From the NCBI RefSeq assembly GCF_016629665.1, contig NZ_JAEPRQ010000004.1, positions 62,001 through 126,000 on the forward strand: a DNA stretch of 64,000 nucleotides. The letters are read 5' to 3'. Position numbers and translations under genes: made by a program. This DNA comes from Paracoccus caeni. GTDB taxonomy: Bacteria; Pseudomonadota; Alphaproteobacteria; Rhodobacterales; Rhodobacteraceae. Shown in pieces: positions 36,799-46,258 of this stretch. The notes under the pieces were generated by a model, which saw nothing but the letters and a program-made list of their open reading frames with translations, ran no database searches and was not told the DNA's origin. Numbering within the stretch: position 1 is the stretch's first letter; the number at the start of each line of letters is the position of its first letter.

Positions 36799-38139
36799 AT
36801 GACCCAGAGACAGCTTCACCTGAACCTGTTCGTCTATCCGGGTGGCCATCACGAGGCGGGTTGGCGCTATCACGGTTCGGACCCCGACCGGGTGGTGGAT
36901 ATCAGCTACTATCAGGAGCTTGCCCGGAAGGCCGAGGCGGCAAAGTTCGACGCCCTGTTTTTCGCCGACGGTCCGGCGCTGGCCGACAATATCCGCTATG
37001 CCAGCCGCTTCCGGCTGGAGCCGCTGACGACGATCACCGCACTGGCGGCGGTCACGCAGCGGATCGGGCTGATCGCCACCGCCTCGACCACCTATTCCGA
37101 ACCTTACAACCTTGCCCGGCTGTTCGCCTCGGTCGATCATATCTCGAACGGGCGGGTCGGCTGGAACATCGTCACCACCGGCGCGGCGCAGGCGGCGCAG
37201 AATTTCGGGCTGGACGCGCATCCGGACCATGGCGACCGCTATGGCAGGGCGCATGAGTTTCTGGAGGTGGTGACGAAGCTGTGGGATAGTTGGCAGGATG
37301 ACGCGCTGGTCATCGACCCGCAGACCGGCATCTTCGCCGATGACGACAAGATCCATGAAATCAACCATGTCGGCGCGCATTTCCGGGTGCGCGGCCCGCT
37401 GAACCTGTCGCGCAGCCCTCAGGGACGGCCGGTCTATGTGCAGGCGGGTTCCTCGGAAGACGGCCGCCATTTCGCCGCCCTTCATGCCGAGGCGATCTTT
37501 ACTGCCCATCAGAACCTGCGGAACGCGCAGGACTTCTATGCCGATATCAAGGCACGGCTGCGCGGTATCGGGCGCAATCCCGATCATCTGAAGGTGCTGC
37601 CCGGCATCAGCCCCTATATCGGCTCGACCACCGCCGAGGCGGAGGCGCTTCATGATGAATTCAACGACCTGACGCAGCCCGCCTATTCGCTGGGCGTGCT
37701 GCGCCGGATGACCGGGCTGGAGCTGTCGGGCCATGATCTTGACGGGCCATTCCCGCGCCATCTGATCGCCCCCGATCCCGACCGGGCCGAGGCAAGCCGC
37801 TTCAAGCTGGTCCTTGACATCGTGGACCGCGAAAAGCCGACGATCCGGCAATTGCTGCACCGGATCGCGGGCGCGCGCGGGCATTGGGTGACGGTCGGCA
37901 CGCCGGAAAAGATCGCCGACGATATCCAGACCTGGTTTGAAAACGGCGCCGCCGACGGCTTCAACGTGATGCCGCCCTGGCTGCATGGCGGCTTTGACGC
38001 CTTCGTCGATCACGTCCTGCCGATCCTGCGCAAACGCGGGCTGTTCCGCCACGATTATCAGGGCCAGACCCTGCGGGACCATTTCGGTCTGCCCCGCCCG
38101 GACAGCCTTTACGCCACCGAAACCAAGCGGAGCGCCTGA
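36799..38139 (+). CDS. NtaA/DszA-family flavin-dependent monooxygenase (first of a pair)
   Basis: 446 residues. LHLNLFVYPGGHHEAGWRY, FDALFFADGPALADNI, STTYSEPYNLARLFASVDHISNGRVGWNIVTTGA, GRPVYVQAGSSEDGRHFAALHAE and LRDHFGLPRPDSLY place it in the DszA/NtaA branch of two-component monooxygenases, which need FMNH2. AAAGGAAA lies 6-12 bases before ATG 36799; the in-frame ATG at 36766 overlaps the ATPase gene. One base separates its stop from the next gene. Together with the next enzyme it may form a two-step or heteromeric pair on the imported organosulfur compound. Confidence 0.86.
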   Translation: MTQRQLHLNLFVYPGGHHEAGWRYHGSDPDRVVDISYYQELARKAEAAKFDALFFADGPALADNIRYASRFRLEPLTTITALAAVTQRIGLIATASTTYSEPYNLARLFASVDHISNGRVGWNIVTTGAAQAAQNFGLDAHPDHGDRYGRAHEFLEVVTKLWDSWQDDALVIDPQTGIFADDDKIHEINHVGAHFRVRGPLNLSRSPQGRPVYVQAGSSEDGRHFAALHAEAIFTAHQNLRNAQDFYADIKARLRGIGRNPDHLKVLPGISPYIGSTTAEAEALHDEFNDLTQPAYSLGVLRRMTGLELSGHDLDGPFPRHLIAPDPDRAEASRFKLVLDIVDREKPTIRQLLHRIAGARGHWVTVGTPEKIADDIQTWFENGAADGFNVMPPWLHGGFDAFVDHVLPILRKRGLFRHDYQGQTLRDHFGLPRPDSLYATETKRSA

Positions 38140-38140
38140 A

Positions 38141-39505
38141 ATGACGACACCCCGACGCCAGATCAAGCTGGGCGCGTTCCTGATGGCGACCGGCCACCAT
38201 GTCGCCTCATGGCGCCATCCCGATGCGCAGGCCGATGGCGGCATCAATGTCGCCCATTACCGCAAGGTTGTGGAAACCGCCGAGAAGGCCAAGTTCGATC
38301 TGGTCTTCGTCGCCGACAGCCCCGCCGGCTGGCCCCGCGCCAAGGACCGCGAGGCGCAGCAACGCAGCAGTCAGGGCGCGCATTTCGAGCCGCTGACCCT
38401 GTGGTCGGCGCTGTCGCAGGTCACCAGCCATATCGGCTTCGTCGCCACCGCCTCGACCACCTACGAAGACCCGTATCTTCTGGCGCGGCGCTTTGCCTCG
38501 CTGGACCATTTGTCGGGCGGGCGCGCGGCGTGGAACGTGGTCACGACCGGCGCGGATGTGTCGCATAACTTCCAGATCGCGGGACATCCGGCCCATGCCG
38601 ACCGCTATGCCCGGGCCGAGGAATTCGTGGATCTGGTTCTCGATCTGTGGGATTCGCACGAGGACGGGGCGTTTCCGCGTGACAAGGACAGCGGCATCTA
38701 TGTCGATCTGGACCGGGTTCACCAGTTGAACCACAAGGGCACGCATTTCTCGGTCCGCGGGCCGCTGAACGTGCCGCGTCCGGTGCAGGGGCATCCGGTC
38801 GTGGTGCAGGCAGGCGCGTCCGAGCCGGGCCGCAGGCTTGCCGCCCGCACCGCCGAGATGATCTTCACCGCCAACCAGACGCTTGAGGATGCGCAGGCTT
38901 TCTATGCCGATGTGAAACGCCGCCTGCCAGCCTATGGCCGCAGCCCGGATCAATTGCTGATCGTGCCGGGCATCTTCCCGGTGCTGGGCGGCACCGAGGC
39001 CGAGGCGCAGCGCAATCACGAAGAGATCCAGAACCTGATCCACCCGGCCATCGCATGGGAGATCCTGACCCGGCATTATCAGGGCCGCGATCTGTCGGGC
39101 TATTCACTGGACGACCGCGCCCCACCCCTGCCCGAAAGCACCGAGTTGAACAAAAGCCGTCTGACGCTGGTCAGCGATCTGGTGTCGCGCGGCAATCTGA
39201 CCTTGCGCCAGCTTTATCTGGCCGTTGCCGGAGCGCGCGGCCATCGCGAGGTGGTGGGAACGCCCGAACAGATCGCCGATGCGATGCAGCAATGGTTCGA
39301 GAACGGCGCGGCGGATGCCTTCAACATCATGCCGCCGGTGCTGCCGCGCGGGCTTGATGATTTCGTCGCAGAAGTAGTGCCGATTCTGCGCCGCCGTGGC
39401 CTGTTCCGCGAGGAATATGAAGGCCCGACCTTGCGGGAAAATCTGGGGCTGCAACGGCCCGAAAACCGCTTTGCGGCACGGCGCGGGATATCGGCAGCAG
39501 AATGA
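38141..39505 (+). CDS. NtaA/DszA-family flavin-dependent monooxygenase (second of a pair)
   Basis: 454 residues, same branch as the preceding gene: QIKLGAFLMATGHHVASWRHPDAQADGGIN, FDLVFVADSPAGWPR, STTYEDPYLLARRFASLDHLSGGRAAWNVVTT, HPVVVQAGASEPGRRLAARTAE and the C-terminal LRENLGLQRPENRF. GHHVASWRHP is typical of DszA/SnaA N-termini. The ATG at 38141 follows the previous stop by one base. Its stop overlaps the MFS exporter start (ATGA). The pair is diverged enough that the two enzymes need not share a substrate. Confidence 0.86.
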   Translation: MTTPRRQIKLGAFLMATGHHVASWRHPDAQADGGINVAHYRKVVETAEKAKFDLVFVADSPAGWPRAKDREAQQRSSQGAHFEPLTLWSALSQVTSHIGFVATASTTYEDPYLLARRFASLDHLSGGRAAWNVVTTGADVSHNFQIAGHPAHADRYARAEEFVDLVLDLWDSHEDGAFPRDKDSGIYVDLDRVHQLNHKGTHFSVRGPLNVPRPVQGHPVVVQAGASEPGRRLAARTAEMIFTANQTLEDAQAFYADVKRRLPAYGRSPDQLLIVPGIFPVLGGTEAEAQRNHEEIQNLIHPAIAWEILTRHYQGRDLSGYSLDDRAPPLPESTELNKSRLTLVSDLVSRGNLTLRQLYLAVAGARGHREVVGTPEQIADAMQQWFENGAADAFNIMPPVLPRGLDDFVAEVVPILRRRGLFREEYEGPTLRENLGLQRPENRFAARRGISAAE

Positions 39506-40926
39506 ACGAGCAGAAGTCGGGCGCGACAACGCGCTTTCCATGGCTGGTGCCGCTGGTCCTGTCGGTGGCACTGTTCATGGAGAACATGGATTCGACCGTG
39601 ATCGCGACATCGCTGCCCGCGATTGCCGAGGATATAGGCTCGACCCCGGTGGCGCTGAAACTGGCTTTCACCGCCTATTTTCTGGCGCTGGCGATCTTTA
39701 TCCCGGTCAGTTCATGGCTGGGCGACCGTTTCGGCCCGACCCGCGTGTTCCGGGTGGCGATCCTGATCTTCATGCTGGGATCGCTTGGCTGCGCCTTTGC
39801 GACCTCTCTGCAAGGTTTCGTGCTGGCCCGGTTTCTGGGTGGTATGGGCGGTGCGATGATGACGCCACTGGCGCGGTTGATGCTGTATCGGATCACCCCT
39901 CGCGCCGGGCTGATGCGGGCGACGGCGCTGATGACCATTCCCGCCGTCGCGGCACCCCTGATGGGACCATTGATCGGCGGCGCGCTGACGACCTTTCTAA
40001 GCTGGCACTGGATTTTCCTGATCAATCTGCCGGTCGGGCTGGCCGGGATCGCCGCCACCGGCAGACTGATCCGAGAGGTGCCAACCGTGCCCGTCCGCGA
40101 TCTGGACTGGCGCGGCTTTCTGCTTTTGGCGGTGACTTTCTCGGGGCTGATGTCGGGCGCCTCGCTGATCAGTCTGCCGATCCTGCCGGTCTGGATGTCG
40201 CTGACGATCACGCTCACCGGGCTCGTGGGCGGCTGGGCCTATCTGCGCCACGCGCGAAGACACCCCGATCCGCTGCTGGACCCGGCGATCTTCGCCGATC
40301 CGGTTTTCCGTCATGCCACCACTGCCACGCTGGTCTTTTTGATCGGCGCCGGGGCGGTGCCGTTCCTGCTGCCGCTGATGCTGCAACTGGGCTTCGGCCT
40401 CAGCGCGTTCGAGGCGGGTATGATCACCTTTGCGGGCGGTATTGGCGCGATCACCGCGAAACTGATCTCGACCCATGTTTTCGCCAGCCACGGCTTTCGT
40501 AACCCGATGATCCTTGCCGCGGTTCTGTCGGCCACCGGCCTTGCGATCAAGGGACTGTTGACGCCCGAGACCCCGCATCTGCTGATCGTCTCGCTGCTGG
40601 TCGCGGGGGGCGTGCTGCGGTCGTTGTTCTTCACCGGGCAACATGTGCTGACCATCTCGGAAATCCCGGCGCAGGATGTGGGCGCGGCGCTGTCGCTGAC
40701 CACGGTGCTGCGGCCCATTGCCACCGCGCTTGGCGTCGCGATGGCGGGCGGGATGCTGGAAATGGGCAGCCACCAGACCGGCGGCCTGACCCTTTCGGCC
40801 TTCCATATGGCGTTCTTCGCGCTGTCCCTTGTCGCGGCACTGGCGATCCTGCCGCTGATGCGGCTTGCGGCCAGTTCCGGCCACGAAATGTCCGGGCAGG
40901 TGGTGCCGATGCGCAGCAGCCCGTGA
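39502..40926 (+). CDS. MFS drug/metabolite exporter, DHA2 (EmrB) family
   Basis: 474-residue transporter with about 14 membrane helices. The start MEN-MDSTVIATSLPAIAEDIG, the loop SSWLGDRFGPTRVFR after helix 2, and FLSWHWIFLINLPVGLAG are DHA2 signatures. It overlaps the upstream monooxygenase by four bases. Inside a sulfur-scavenging operon it may expel the desulfurised carbon skeleton or toxic intermediates. A role in uptake is less likely for this family. Confidence 0.85.
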   Translation: MNEQKSGATTRFPWLVPLVLSVALFMENMDSTVIATSLPAIAEDIGSTPVALKLAFTAYFLALAIFIPVSSWLGDRFGPTRVFRVAILIFMLGSLGCAFATSLQGFVLARFLGGMGGAMMTPLARLMLYRITPRAGLMRATALMTIPAVAAPLMGPLIGGALTTFLSWHWIFLINLPVGLAGIAATGRLIREVPTVPVRDLDWRGFLLLAVTFSGLMSGASLISLPILPVWMSLTITLTGLVGGWAYLRHARRHPDPLLDPAIFADPVFRHATTATLVFLIGAGAVPFLLPLMLQLGFGLSAFEAGMITFAGGIGAITAKLISTHVFASHGFRNPMILAAVLSATGLAIKGLLTPETPHLLIVSLLVAGGVLRSLFFTGQHVLTISEIPAQDVGAALSLTTVLRPIATALGVAMAGGMLEMGSHQTGGLTLSAFHMAFFALSLVAALAILPLMRLAASSGHEMSGQVVPMRSSP

Positions 40927-40964
40927 CGCGACCACGCAAACTGAATACCTTTAGGAGAGACTGA

Positions 40965-42020
40965 ATGACACTCGACTACCGCCCACTTGGCCGCACCGGC
41001 ACCAAGGTTTCGTCCATCGCGCTTGGCACGATGACATGGGGCGAACAGAATACCGAAGCCGAAGGCCATGCCCAGTTGGATCAGGCCACCGATTTCGGCA
41101 TCAACCTGATCGATACCGCCGAAAACTATTCGATCCCGCCACGGGCCGAGACGCAGGGCGCGACCGAAAGGATCATCGGCTCATGGTTGAAGGCGCGGGG
41201 CGGGCGGGACCGGATCGTGCTGGCCTCGAAAGTCTCGGGGCCAAGCGACCGCACCTATCTGCGTGCCGACGGCCAGCCGCCGCGTCTGGATGCGCGCAAT
41301 ATCAACGAGGCGATCGAGGGGTCGCTGAAGCGGTTGCAGACCGATTATCTGGACCTTTACCAGATCCACTGGCCCAACCGCGCGGTGCCATTGTTCGGCA
41401 ATGGCAATCACGCCCCCTCGCGCGGGCATGACGGCTCGGACGTGCCTATTGAGGAGACGTTGCATGCGCTGGCCGAACTGGTCCGGGCGGGCAAGGTTCG
41501 CCATATCGGCCTGTCGAATGAAACCGCATGGGGTCTGTCGCGCTTTCTGCATCTGTCGGAAACGGCAGGATTGCCGCGCGTCGCCTCGGTCCAGAACGCC
41601 TATAACCTGTTGAACCGCACCTATGAGCAGGGTCTGGCAGAGTTTCAGCCCCGCGAAGATGTCGGTCTTCTGGCCTATTCGCCGCTGGCGCAGGGCTTTC
41701 TGACCGGCAAATACCGCAACGGCGCCCGGCCCGAAGGCGCAAGGCTGACGCTCTTCAACCGGGGCGACCGTTATACCAAGCCGGGCGTGGCCGAGGCCGT
41801 CGATGCCTATCTGCAAATCGCGGATGATTTCGGGCTGGACCCGGCGGCTCTGGCCATCGCCTATGTCACCAGCCGCCCCTTTGTGACGGCCAATATCATC
41901 GGCGCAACCAAGCCCGAACAGCTTCAGGCCGATCTTGCATCGGTCGAAGTCACCATCACCCCGGAAATCGAGGCGCGGATCGACGCGATCTTCCAGCTTC
42001 ATGGCAGCCCCGCGCCGTGA
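40965..42020 (+). CDS. tas: Aldo/keto reductase, Tas family
   Basis: 351-residue NADP-dependent reductase barrel. LGRTGTKVSSIALGTMTWGEQNTEAEGHAQLDQA and INLIDTAENYSIPPRAETQGATE follow E. coli Tas closely, with the catalytic Tyr in AENY, the Lys in VLASKVSG and the His in QIHWPNR. It ends with LHGSPAP. AGGAGA precedes the ATG. It is 38 bases after the MFS gene and probably in the same operon. It could reduce the aldehyde left after C-S oxidation, but no substrate is shown. Confidence 0.85.
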   Translation: MTLDYRPLGRTGTKVSSIALGTMTWGEQNTEAEGHAQLDQATDFGINLIDTAENYSIPPRAETQGATERIIGSWLKARGGRDRIVLASKVSGPSDRTYLRADGQPPRLDARNINEAIEGSLKRLQTDYLDLYQIHWPNRAVPLFGNGNHAPSRGHDGSDVPIEETLHALAELVRAGKVRHIGLSNETAWGLSRFLHLSETAGLPRVASVQNAYNLLNRTYEQGLAEFQPREDVGLLAYSPLAQGFLTGKYRNGARPEGARLTLFNRGDRYTKPGVAEAVDAYLQIADDFGLDPAALAIAYVTSRPFVTANIIGATKPEQLQADLASVEVTITPEIEARIDAIFQLHGSPAP

Positions 42021-42050
42021 GCCATCGTCCATCGTGAAAGGAGAACCCGC

Positions 42051-42890
42051 ATGAATATCCCCATCGACACCCCGCAGGACGCCGCAGCCGCAGACGCGGT
42101 TTTCGCCCGCTACCGCGAGGCGGTTCCTGTGACCGGCTGGAACCCGGTCCTTGCGCGCCTGCTGGACCACCGCTCGGTCCGTGCTTACCTGCCCGACGCT
42201 CTGGCCCCTGATACGGTTGAGACGCTGATCGCCGCTGCCTCCTCAGCCCCGACCTCATCCAACATTCAGGCATGGAGCGTGGTGGCGGTGACTGATCCGC
42301 TGAAAAGGGAGGCGCTGTCCCGTATCGCCGGCAATCAGGCGCATATCCGGCAAGCGCCGCTGATCCTTGTCTGGATCGCCGATCTGTCGCGGGCCGAGGC
42401 GGTTGCCACGCAGGCCGGAACGCAGCTTGACGGGCTGGACTATACCGAAACCTTCCTGTTGGCCGCCATCGATGCCGCACTGGCGGCGCAGAACGCATTG
42501 ATCGCGGCGGAATCGCTGGGCCTCGGCACGGTCTATATCGGCGCCTTGCGCAACGATCCCGAGGCGGTGGCGAGGCTTCTGAACCTTCCGCCCCGCGCGG
42601 TTGCAGTTTTTGGGTTGGTTGTCGGCCATCCCGATCCCGCCGTGCCGACGGCAGTGAAGCCGCGCCTGCCGCAACAGGCGGTGCTACACCGCGAAACCTA
42701 TTCGCAAGAGGTTCAGCCCGAAGCCATCGCCCGCCACGACCTTGCCACCGCCGCCTTCCGTCAGGAACAGAACCTGCCCCAACAAAGCTGGAGCGATCTG
42801 CTGATGGGCAGGCTGAAGACGGTCGAGGCATTGAAAGGTCGCCACCTTTTGCGCGAGGTGTTCGAGCGGCTTGGCATCAGGCTTGGCTGA
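42051..42890 (+). CDS. Nitroreductase-family flavoprotein (NfsA-like)
   Basis: 279 residues with [45 protein letters not shown], the FMN-binding N-terminus of the family, then [23 protein letters not shown] and VFGLVVGHP. The layout follows NADPH-dependent NfsA/Frp enzymes, some of which reduce free FMN. It is the last gene of the operon with five flavin-linked or redox enzymes and no SsuE- or HpaC-type flavin reductase, so it may be the FMNH2 source for the two DszA-like enzymes. That role is inference. AAAGGAGA lies 7 bases before the ATG. Confidence 0.84.
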   Translation: MNIPIDTPQDAAAADAVFARYREAVPVTGWNPVLARLLDHRSVRAYLPDALAPDTVETLIAAASSAPTSSNIQAWSVVAVTDPLKREALSRIAGNQAHIRQAPLILVWIADLSRAEAVATQAGTQLDGLDYTETFLLAAIDAALAAQNALIAAESLGLGTVYIGALRNDPEAVARLLNLPPRAVAVFGLVVGHPDPAVPTAVKPRLPQQAVLHRETYSQEVQPEAIARHDLATAAFRQEQNLPQQSWSDLLMGRLKTVEALKGRHLLREVFERLGIRLG

Positions 42891-42899
42891 TGGCCGCCC

Positions 42900-43034
42900 T
42901 TGCTCGGGCGAGATGAGCTTGAGCTTTGGAAAGTAGGTCTGGTAGCGGCCCTTCTCCCGCGTCAGCAGCCGATAGCTGCGAATGGCGGCATGGGCACCGA
43001 TGTAGAAATCCGGCAGGGGCGATCTGCGTGTCCC
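42900..43034 (-). pseudogene. Remnant of a PIN-domain (VapC-type) toxin, C-terminal end
   Basis: The minus-strand frame reads [20 protein letters not shown] and then [24 protein letters not shown], the well-known C-terminus of VapC-type PIN toxins, including the acidic residue of the PLPDF motif. The N-terminal part with the first acidic residue is absent: upstream of the motif the frame loses similarity, and there is no start codon with a ribosome site. No stop follows ISPE in frame, which reads on antisense to the nitroreductase gene. No antitoxin is next to it. A decayed toxin is the best reading. Confidence 0.65.
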
Positions 43035-43373
43035 GCTCCGCCGATGATGGGATTGCGCAGACTGTCCGCTGCAACCCCTTGCCCCGCTGCGAAAACACGC
43101 CGGACGCCATCGTCGCCATACTCATGATCCGCTCGTTGATAATGCCGAGAAGTAATATTGGGGAGCGGTCAACAGCAGCATTGAACAACACTTCGGAGAT
43201 ACTGGGTGACTTCACTAGCATCTGCCGGAACGATGATGGTTCCAAAGCGATTGGGGGTGCCGCCGTCACGTAGAACAGCGTGACCGCCATCGACTCTGGC
43301 CCGGAACTTCGGCATGCGGTGCGTTCACCAAACACGGGGCTATCGAGGTGCCGCAACCGAATGGGCTGATACA
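43035..43373. other. Intergenic region upstream of the OmpR-family regulator
   Basis: About 340 bases with no gene I can support. It lies between the PIN remnant and the response-regulator start. Short frames on both strands (for example one on the minus strand with SPILLLGIINERI) show no family features. It may include lost toxin or antitoxin sequence and the promoter of the two-component genes. Confidence 0.45.
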
Positions 43374-44048
43374 ATGAGAGTTCTGCTGGTCGAAGACGAA
43401 GCGGAGTTCGCGAAATCGCTGCGTGGAGCGCTTGAGCGTGATCGATTTGTCGTCGATTGGGTCGATAGTCTTGAACTGGCCAGCGAAGCATCGCGGTCGG
43501 CTGTACACGAGCTGGTGTTGCTTGATCGCACCTTGCCCGATGGCGACGGCCTTGGCCTTGTTCCACAGCTTCGCGCCGACAATCCGGGCGTGCCGATCAT
43601 CGTGCTAAGCGCCCGTGGTGAGCTGACTGACCGTGTCGCTGGTCTTGACAACGGGGCCGACGACTATCTGGTCAAGCCTTTCCACCTTGATGAGATGTTC
43701 GCCCGTATTCGCGCAGTGCAGCGCCGCCCGAACGAGGTTGCCGCGCAAGAGGTCGGGATTGGGGATCTGGTTTTCGACATGACCTTTGGCGAAGCGCGGG
43801 TTCGCGGAATATCTTTGGTTCTGCAACGGCGCGAAATCAGGGTGCTGACCGCGCTGATGCAACGGCGCGGGCGCGTCGTCCTGCGAGAATCGCTGGAAGA
43901 GGCTGTCTATGGTTTTGACGACGAAATTCAGTCGAACACGCTTGATTCCCACGTTTCCCGCCTGCGCCGAAAGTTCAGTGATGCGGATGCCGGCGTCGAG
44001 ATTCATACCGTCAGAGGAGTGGGCTATTTGCTGAGGGCAAAGGATTGA
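43374..44048 (+). CDS. Response regulator, OmpR family
   Basis: 224 residues: a receiver domain with the acidic pair Glu7/Asp8, phospho-acceptor Asp51 (LVLLDRTLPDGDGL) and Lys in DYLVKPFHLDE, then a winged-helix DNA-binding domain with LQRRERRV-like start (ISLVLQRREIRVLTALM) and SNTLDSHVSRLRRKFSD. The ATG at 43374 opens the receiver; an in-frame ATG 20 codons upstream adds non-homologous sequence. The next gene, a histidine kinase, begins at a TTG that overlaps the stop, so they form a pair. Stimulus unknown. Confidence 0.88.
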   Translation: MRVLLVEDEAEFAKSLRGALERDRFVVDWVDSLELASEASRSAVHELVLLDRTLPDGDGLGLVPQLRADNPGVPIIVLSARGELTDRVAGLDNGADDYLVKPFHLDEMFARIRAVQRRPNEVAAQEVGIGDLVFDMTFGEARVRGISLVLQRREIRVLTALMQRRGRVVLRESLEEAVYGFDDEIQSNTLDSHVSRLRRKFSDADAGVEIHTVRGVGYLLRAKD

Positions 44049-45367
44049 AGCGCCATCAGACATCGTTGAAGTCGCGTCTGATCACCCGGCAGCTTTTCCT
44101 GCAGTTCCTGGCGCTCGCGGCGGCCGCCATCGGGTTCATCTTCTTCTTTGTCAGTTCCACTCTCGACGGCATGTATGTCGAAGCGACGGTGTCCGAGATC
44201 GCCGCCGATGCAATCACCCGCGATCCCGAAGGAGCGGTGGTCGTGGAAATGACGCCCGAACTGGTCCAGCTTCAGCAGGAATCGCCGGATCTCTGGTTTG
44301 CGGCGCGGCTTGTCGATGGCGATGAGGTCAGTTTCGGCCATGTGCCAACAGAATTCGCCTCGCTTGTCGCCAATCTCGACAAGCTGTCTGCGGCGGATAT
44401 TCGCGGGCAATTTGAGCCGTTCACGCTTTCGGCCATCGTGCGACAAGAGTCGGGACCCGCAGGGGAGATGAAGATCATCGCCCATGGACGGCTCCGGCCA
44501 TTCACGGCGCTGATTACGGTGGCGTCGAATATCGTCGCCCTTGCGATCTTTCTGACCTTGGCTCTTGTCTCTGTCGTGGCGACGCCGATCATCGTCAGGC
44601 GCGCGTTCGCCGGGGTGATGAAGACGACAGAGGAAGCACAGCGGATCAACGCCGAGCATCGCGGTATTCGTCTGTCAGAGGATAAAGTGCCGCGCGAGAT
44701 TGGCCCGCTTGTTCGTGCGGTCAATGACGCGCTCAGCCGCCTTGATGAAGGCTATGATCGCCAACAACGCTTCATTGCGTCAGCCGCGCATGAATTGCGG
44801 ACGCCAATCGCCATCCTGAAAATGAAGATCGACGCCGCGCAGGACAGCGACATGCGCGCACTTTTGCCCGATGTGTCGCGGCTCGCCACCCTTGCCGAGC
44901 AACTGCTGGATCTGCACCGGCTGGACAACGGCGCGCCACGCGATCGGATCAAGCTGATGGACCTTGCGCGGGATGTGGCTGCCGATCTGGCACCGCTTTT
45001 GATTGCGTCGGGCAAGACAATTGAGGTGGTCGGCGACAAATCCGGGGTGATTTCTGGAAACCCCGGATCGATTGAACGCGCGCTCACCAATCTTGTCCAG
45101 AATGCGCTTGAGCATGGCGGCGACGAAATCATCGTCCGGGCGGACGGCATTTCTCTGGAGGTCGAGGACAACGGTTCCGGCATCCCTCGGGAAGAGCATC
45201 ACCGTGTGCTGGAACCGTTCTATCGGTTGCGGCCGCGATCGTCCGGTGCGGGTCTGGGCCTGAGTCTGGTGAAGCAGATCGTCGATCATCATGGTGGCCG
45301 CATCACCGTCGCCAATGCAAGCGGTGGCGGAGTGATCGTGCGGATGGAGTTTGACGCCGCCAGATAA
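44045..45367 (+). CDS. Sensor histidine kinase (TctE/QseC type)
   Basis: 440 residues. A membrane helix (FLQFLALAAAAIGFIFFFV) near the N-terminus, a periplasmic loop to about residue 155, a second helix (ALITVASNIVALAIFLTLALVSVVATP), a HAMP-like linker, the dimerisation/phosphoacceptor motif ASAAHELRTPIAILKMKID, and an ATPase domain with NLVQNALEHG, VEDNGSGIP and GAGLGLSLVKQIVDHHGG. Start is TTG at 44045, overlapping the regulator's TGA; translational coupling is implied, as no better start is near. Partner of the regulator at 43374. Confidence 0.86.
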   Translation: MKRHQTSLKSRLITRQLFLQFLALAAAAIGFIFFFVSSTLDGMYVEATVSEIAADAITRDPEGAVVVEMTPELVQLQQESPDLWFAARLVDGDEVSFGHVPTEFASLVANLDKLSAADIRGQFEPFTLSAIVRQESGPAGEMKIIAHGRLRPFTALITVASNIVALAIFLTLALVSVVATPIIVRRAFAGVMKTTEEAQRINAEHRGIRLSEDKVPREIGPLVRAVNDALSRLDEGYDRQQRFIASAAHELRTPIAILKMKIDAAQDSDMRALLPDVSRLATLAEQLLDLHRLDNGAPRDRIKLMDLARDVAADLAPLLIASGKTIEVVGDKSGVISGNPGSIERALTNLVQNALEHGGDEIIVRADGISLEVEDNGSGIPREEHHRVLEPFYRLRPRSSGAGLGLSLVKQIVDHHGGRITVANASGGGVIVRMEFDAAR

Positions 45368-45698
45368 CTGCGACCGCCAGTGTACGCGCAATGTTGTTCT
45401 GCACATCTGTCCGGATGAAGCAGGTTTGCCCGGCGGTGGTTGCCATTCTACCGCCGCCCACATTGCGGTGCGCCGAGAGACTTCATCACGTTGTTTTAGA
45501 GCTCGATCACCCCCCCTTGGAGAAGAAATCCTGTTCAGAGACGTGATTGCGAACGCACTCAACCACTACGGAGCCTTCGTGGGCAGTTTTCTGAATCAGG
45601 CAATGTTGCCGCAATCTTCGTCTGCTCTGAGCAGCTTCTGTTGGCTTCGGCGGCCACAGAGCCGCCTGCCAATGCTTGATTCAAAGGAGATCTATAGA
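45368..45698. other. Intergenic region between the histidine kinase and lipoprotein genes
   Basis: About 330 bases without a supported gene. A modest hairpin CGGCGGT/ACCGCCG (45431-45437 with 45450-45456) follows the kinase stop by about 65 bases, without a T-run. The open frame that runs through from 45351 into the lipoprotein gene has no homology in its first 116 codons. A promoter for the lipoprotein gene is expected near 45600-45680 but is not clear. Confidence 0.4.
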
Positions 45699-46031
45699 AT
45701 GCTGCAACGTCCCCACAGCGCGCGTCGCCGGTCGGCGACCCCTCTCTTCTCGGCTGCACTGATTGGCGTCATCCTGTCAGGATGTGTAACGGTCGAAGAC
45801 CGGCAATCCGCAGACGCGAATACCTGCCAAAGTTTCGGGGCCTCTTACGGCTCGGCGGCTTACACCGATTGCATGCTTGAACAGCAACGCCGCCGCGACG
45901 ACAAGCATCTGGATTCGCTTGAAAAGACCCGGATGACCACCGAAATCGCGCGGGATGCGCAGATCATGGCTGATCGCGCCCGCCGGGATCGTTGTGATCG
46001 CGATTCCGACCGTCGCGAGTGCAGACGCTAA
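45699..46031 (+). CDS. Small putative lipoprotein of unknown function
   Basis: 110 residues. The signal peptide ends in the lipobox LIGVILSGC, so a diacylated, membrane-anchored product of about 80 residues is expected. The mature part has two further Cys residues early (TCQSFGAS, TDCMLE) and a very charged, Arg/Asp-rich C-terminal helix (QRRRDDKHLDSLEKTR through DRDSDRRECRR). AAAGGAGA lies 8 bases before ATG 45699, which decides the start. No family recognised. It sits alone between the two-component pair and the Pgt-like cluster. Confidence 0.7.
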   Translation: MLQRPHSARRRSATPLFSAALIGVILSGCVTVEDRQSADANTCQSFGASYGSAAYTDCMLEQQRRRDDKHLDSLEKTRMTTEIARDAQIMADRARRDRCDRDSDRRECRR

Positions 46032-46258
46032 GCGACGGACTTGCGTTCTAAGGCAGCTTGGCACCCGTCTCCGCCGATGATCTCTTATCGAGGTCGTCGG
46101 CGGATCACGGTTTGAAACTGAGTGGCTCAGCTGCAGAGCATTATCCATCCGCAACAGCGCCAAAAAACACGTTGGTTGACCAGACAGGTATCCGGCGCTT
46201 CAGGCCGGTTGCTTCACCGATCCCGAGAATGCAACAGTTTGGCATCGCGGGAGGGGAC

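Noticed and set aside
42877..43566. 229-codon minus-strand frame covering the toxin remnant region
   Set aside because: It is a different frame from the PIN-domain match and overlaps the response-regulator gene; no motif supports it.
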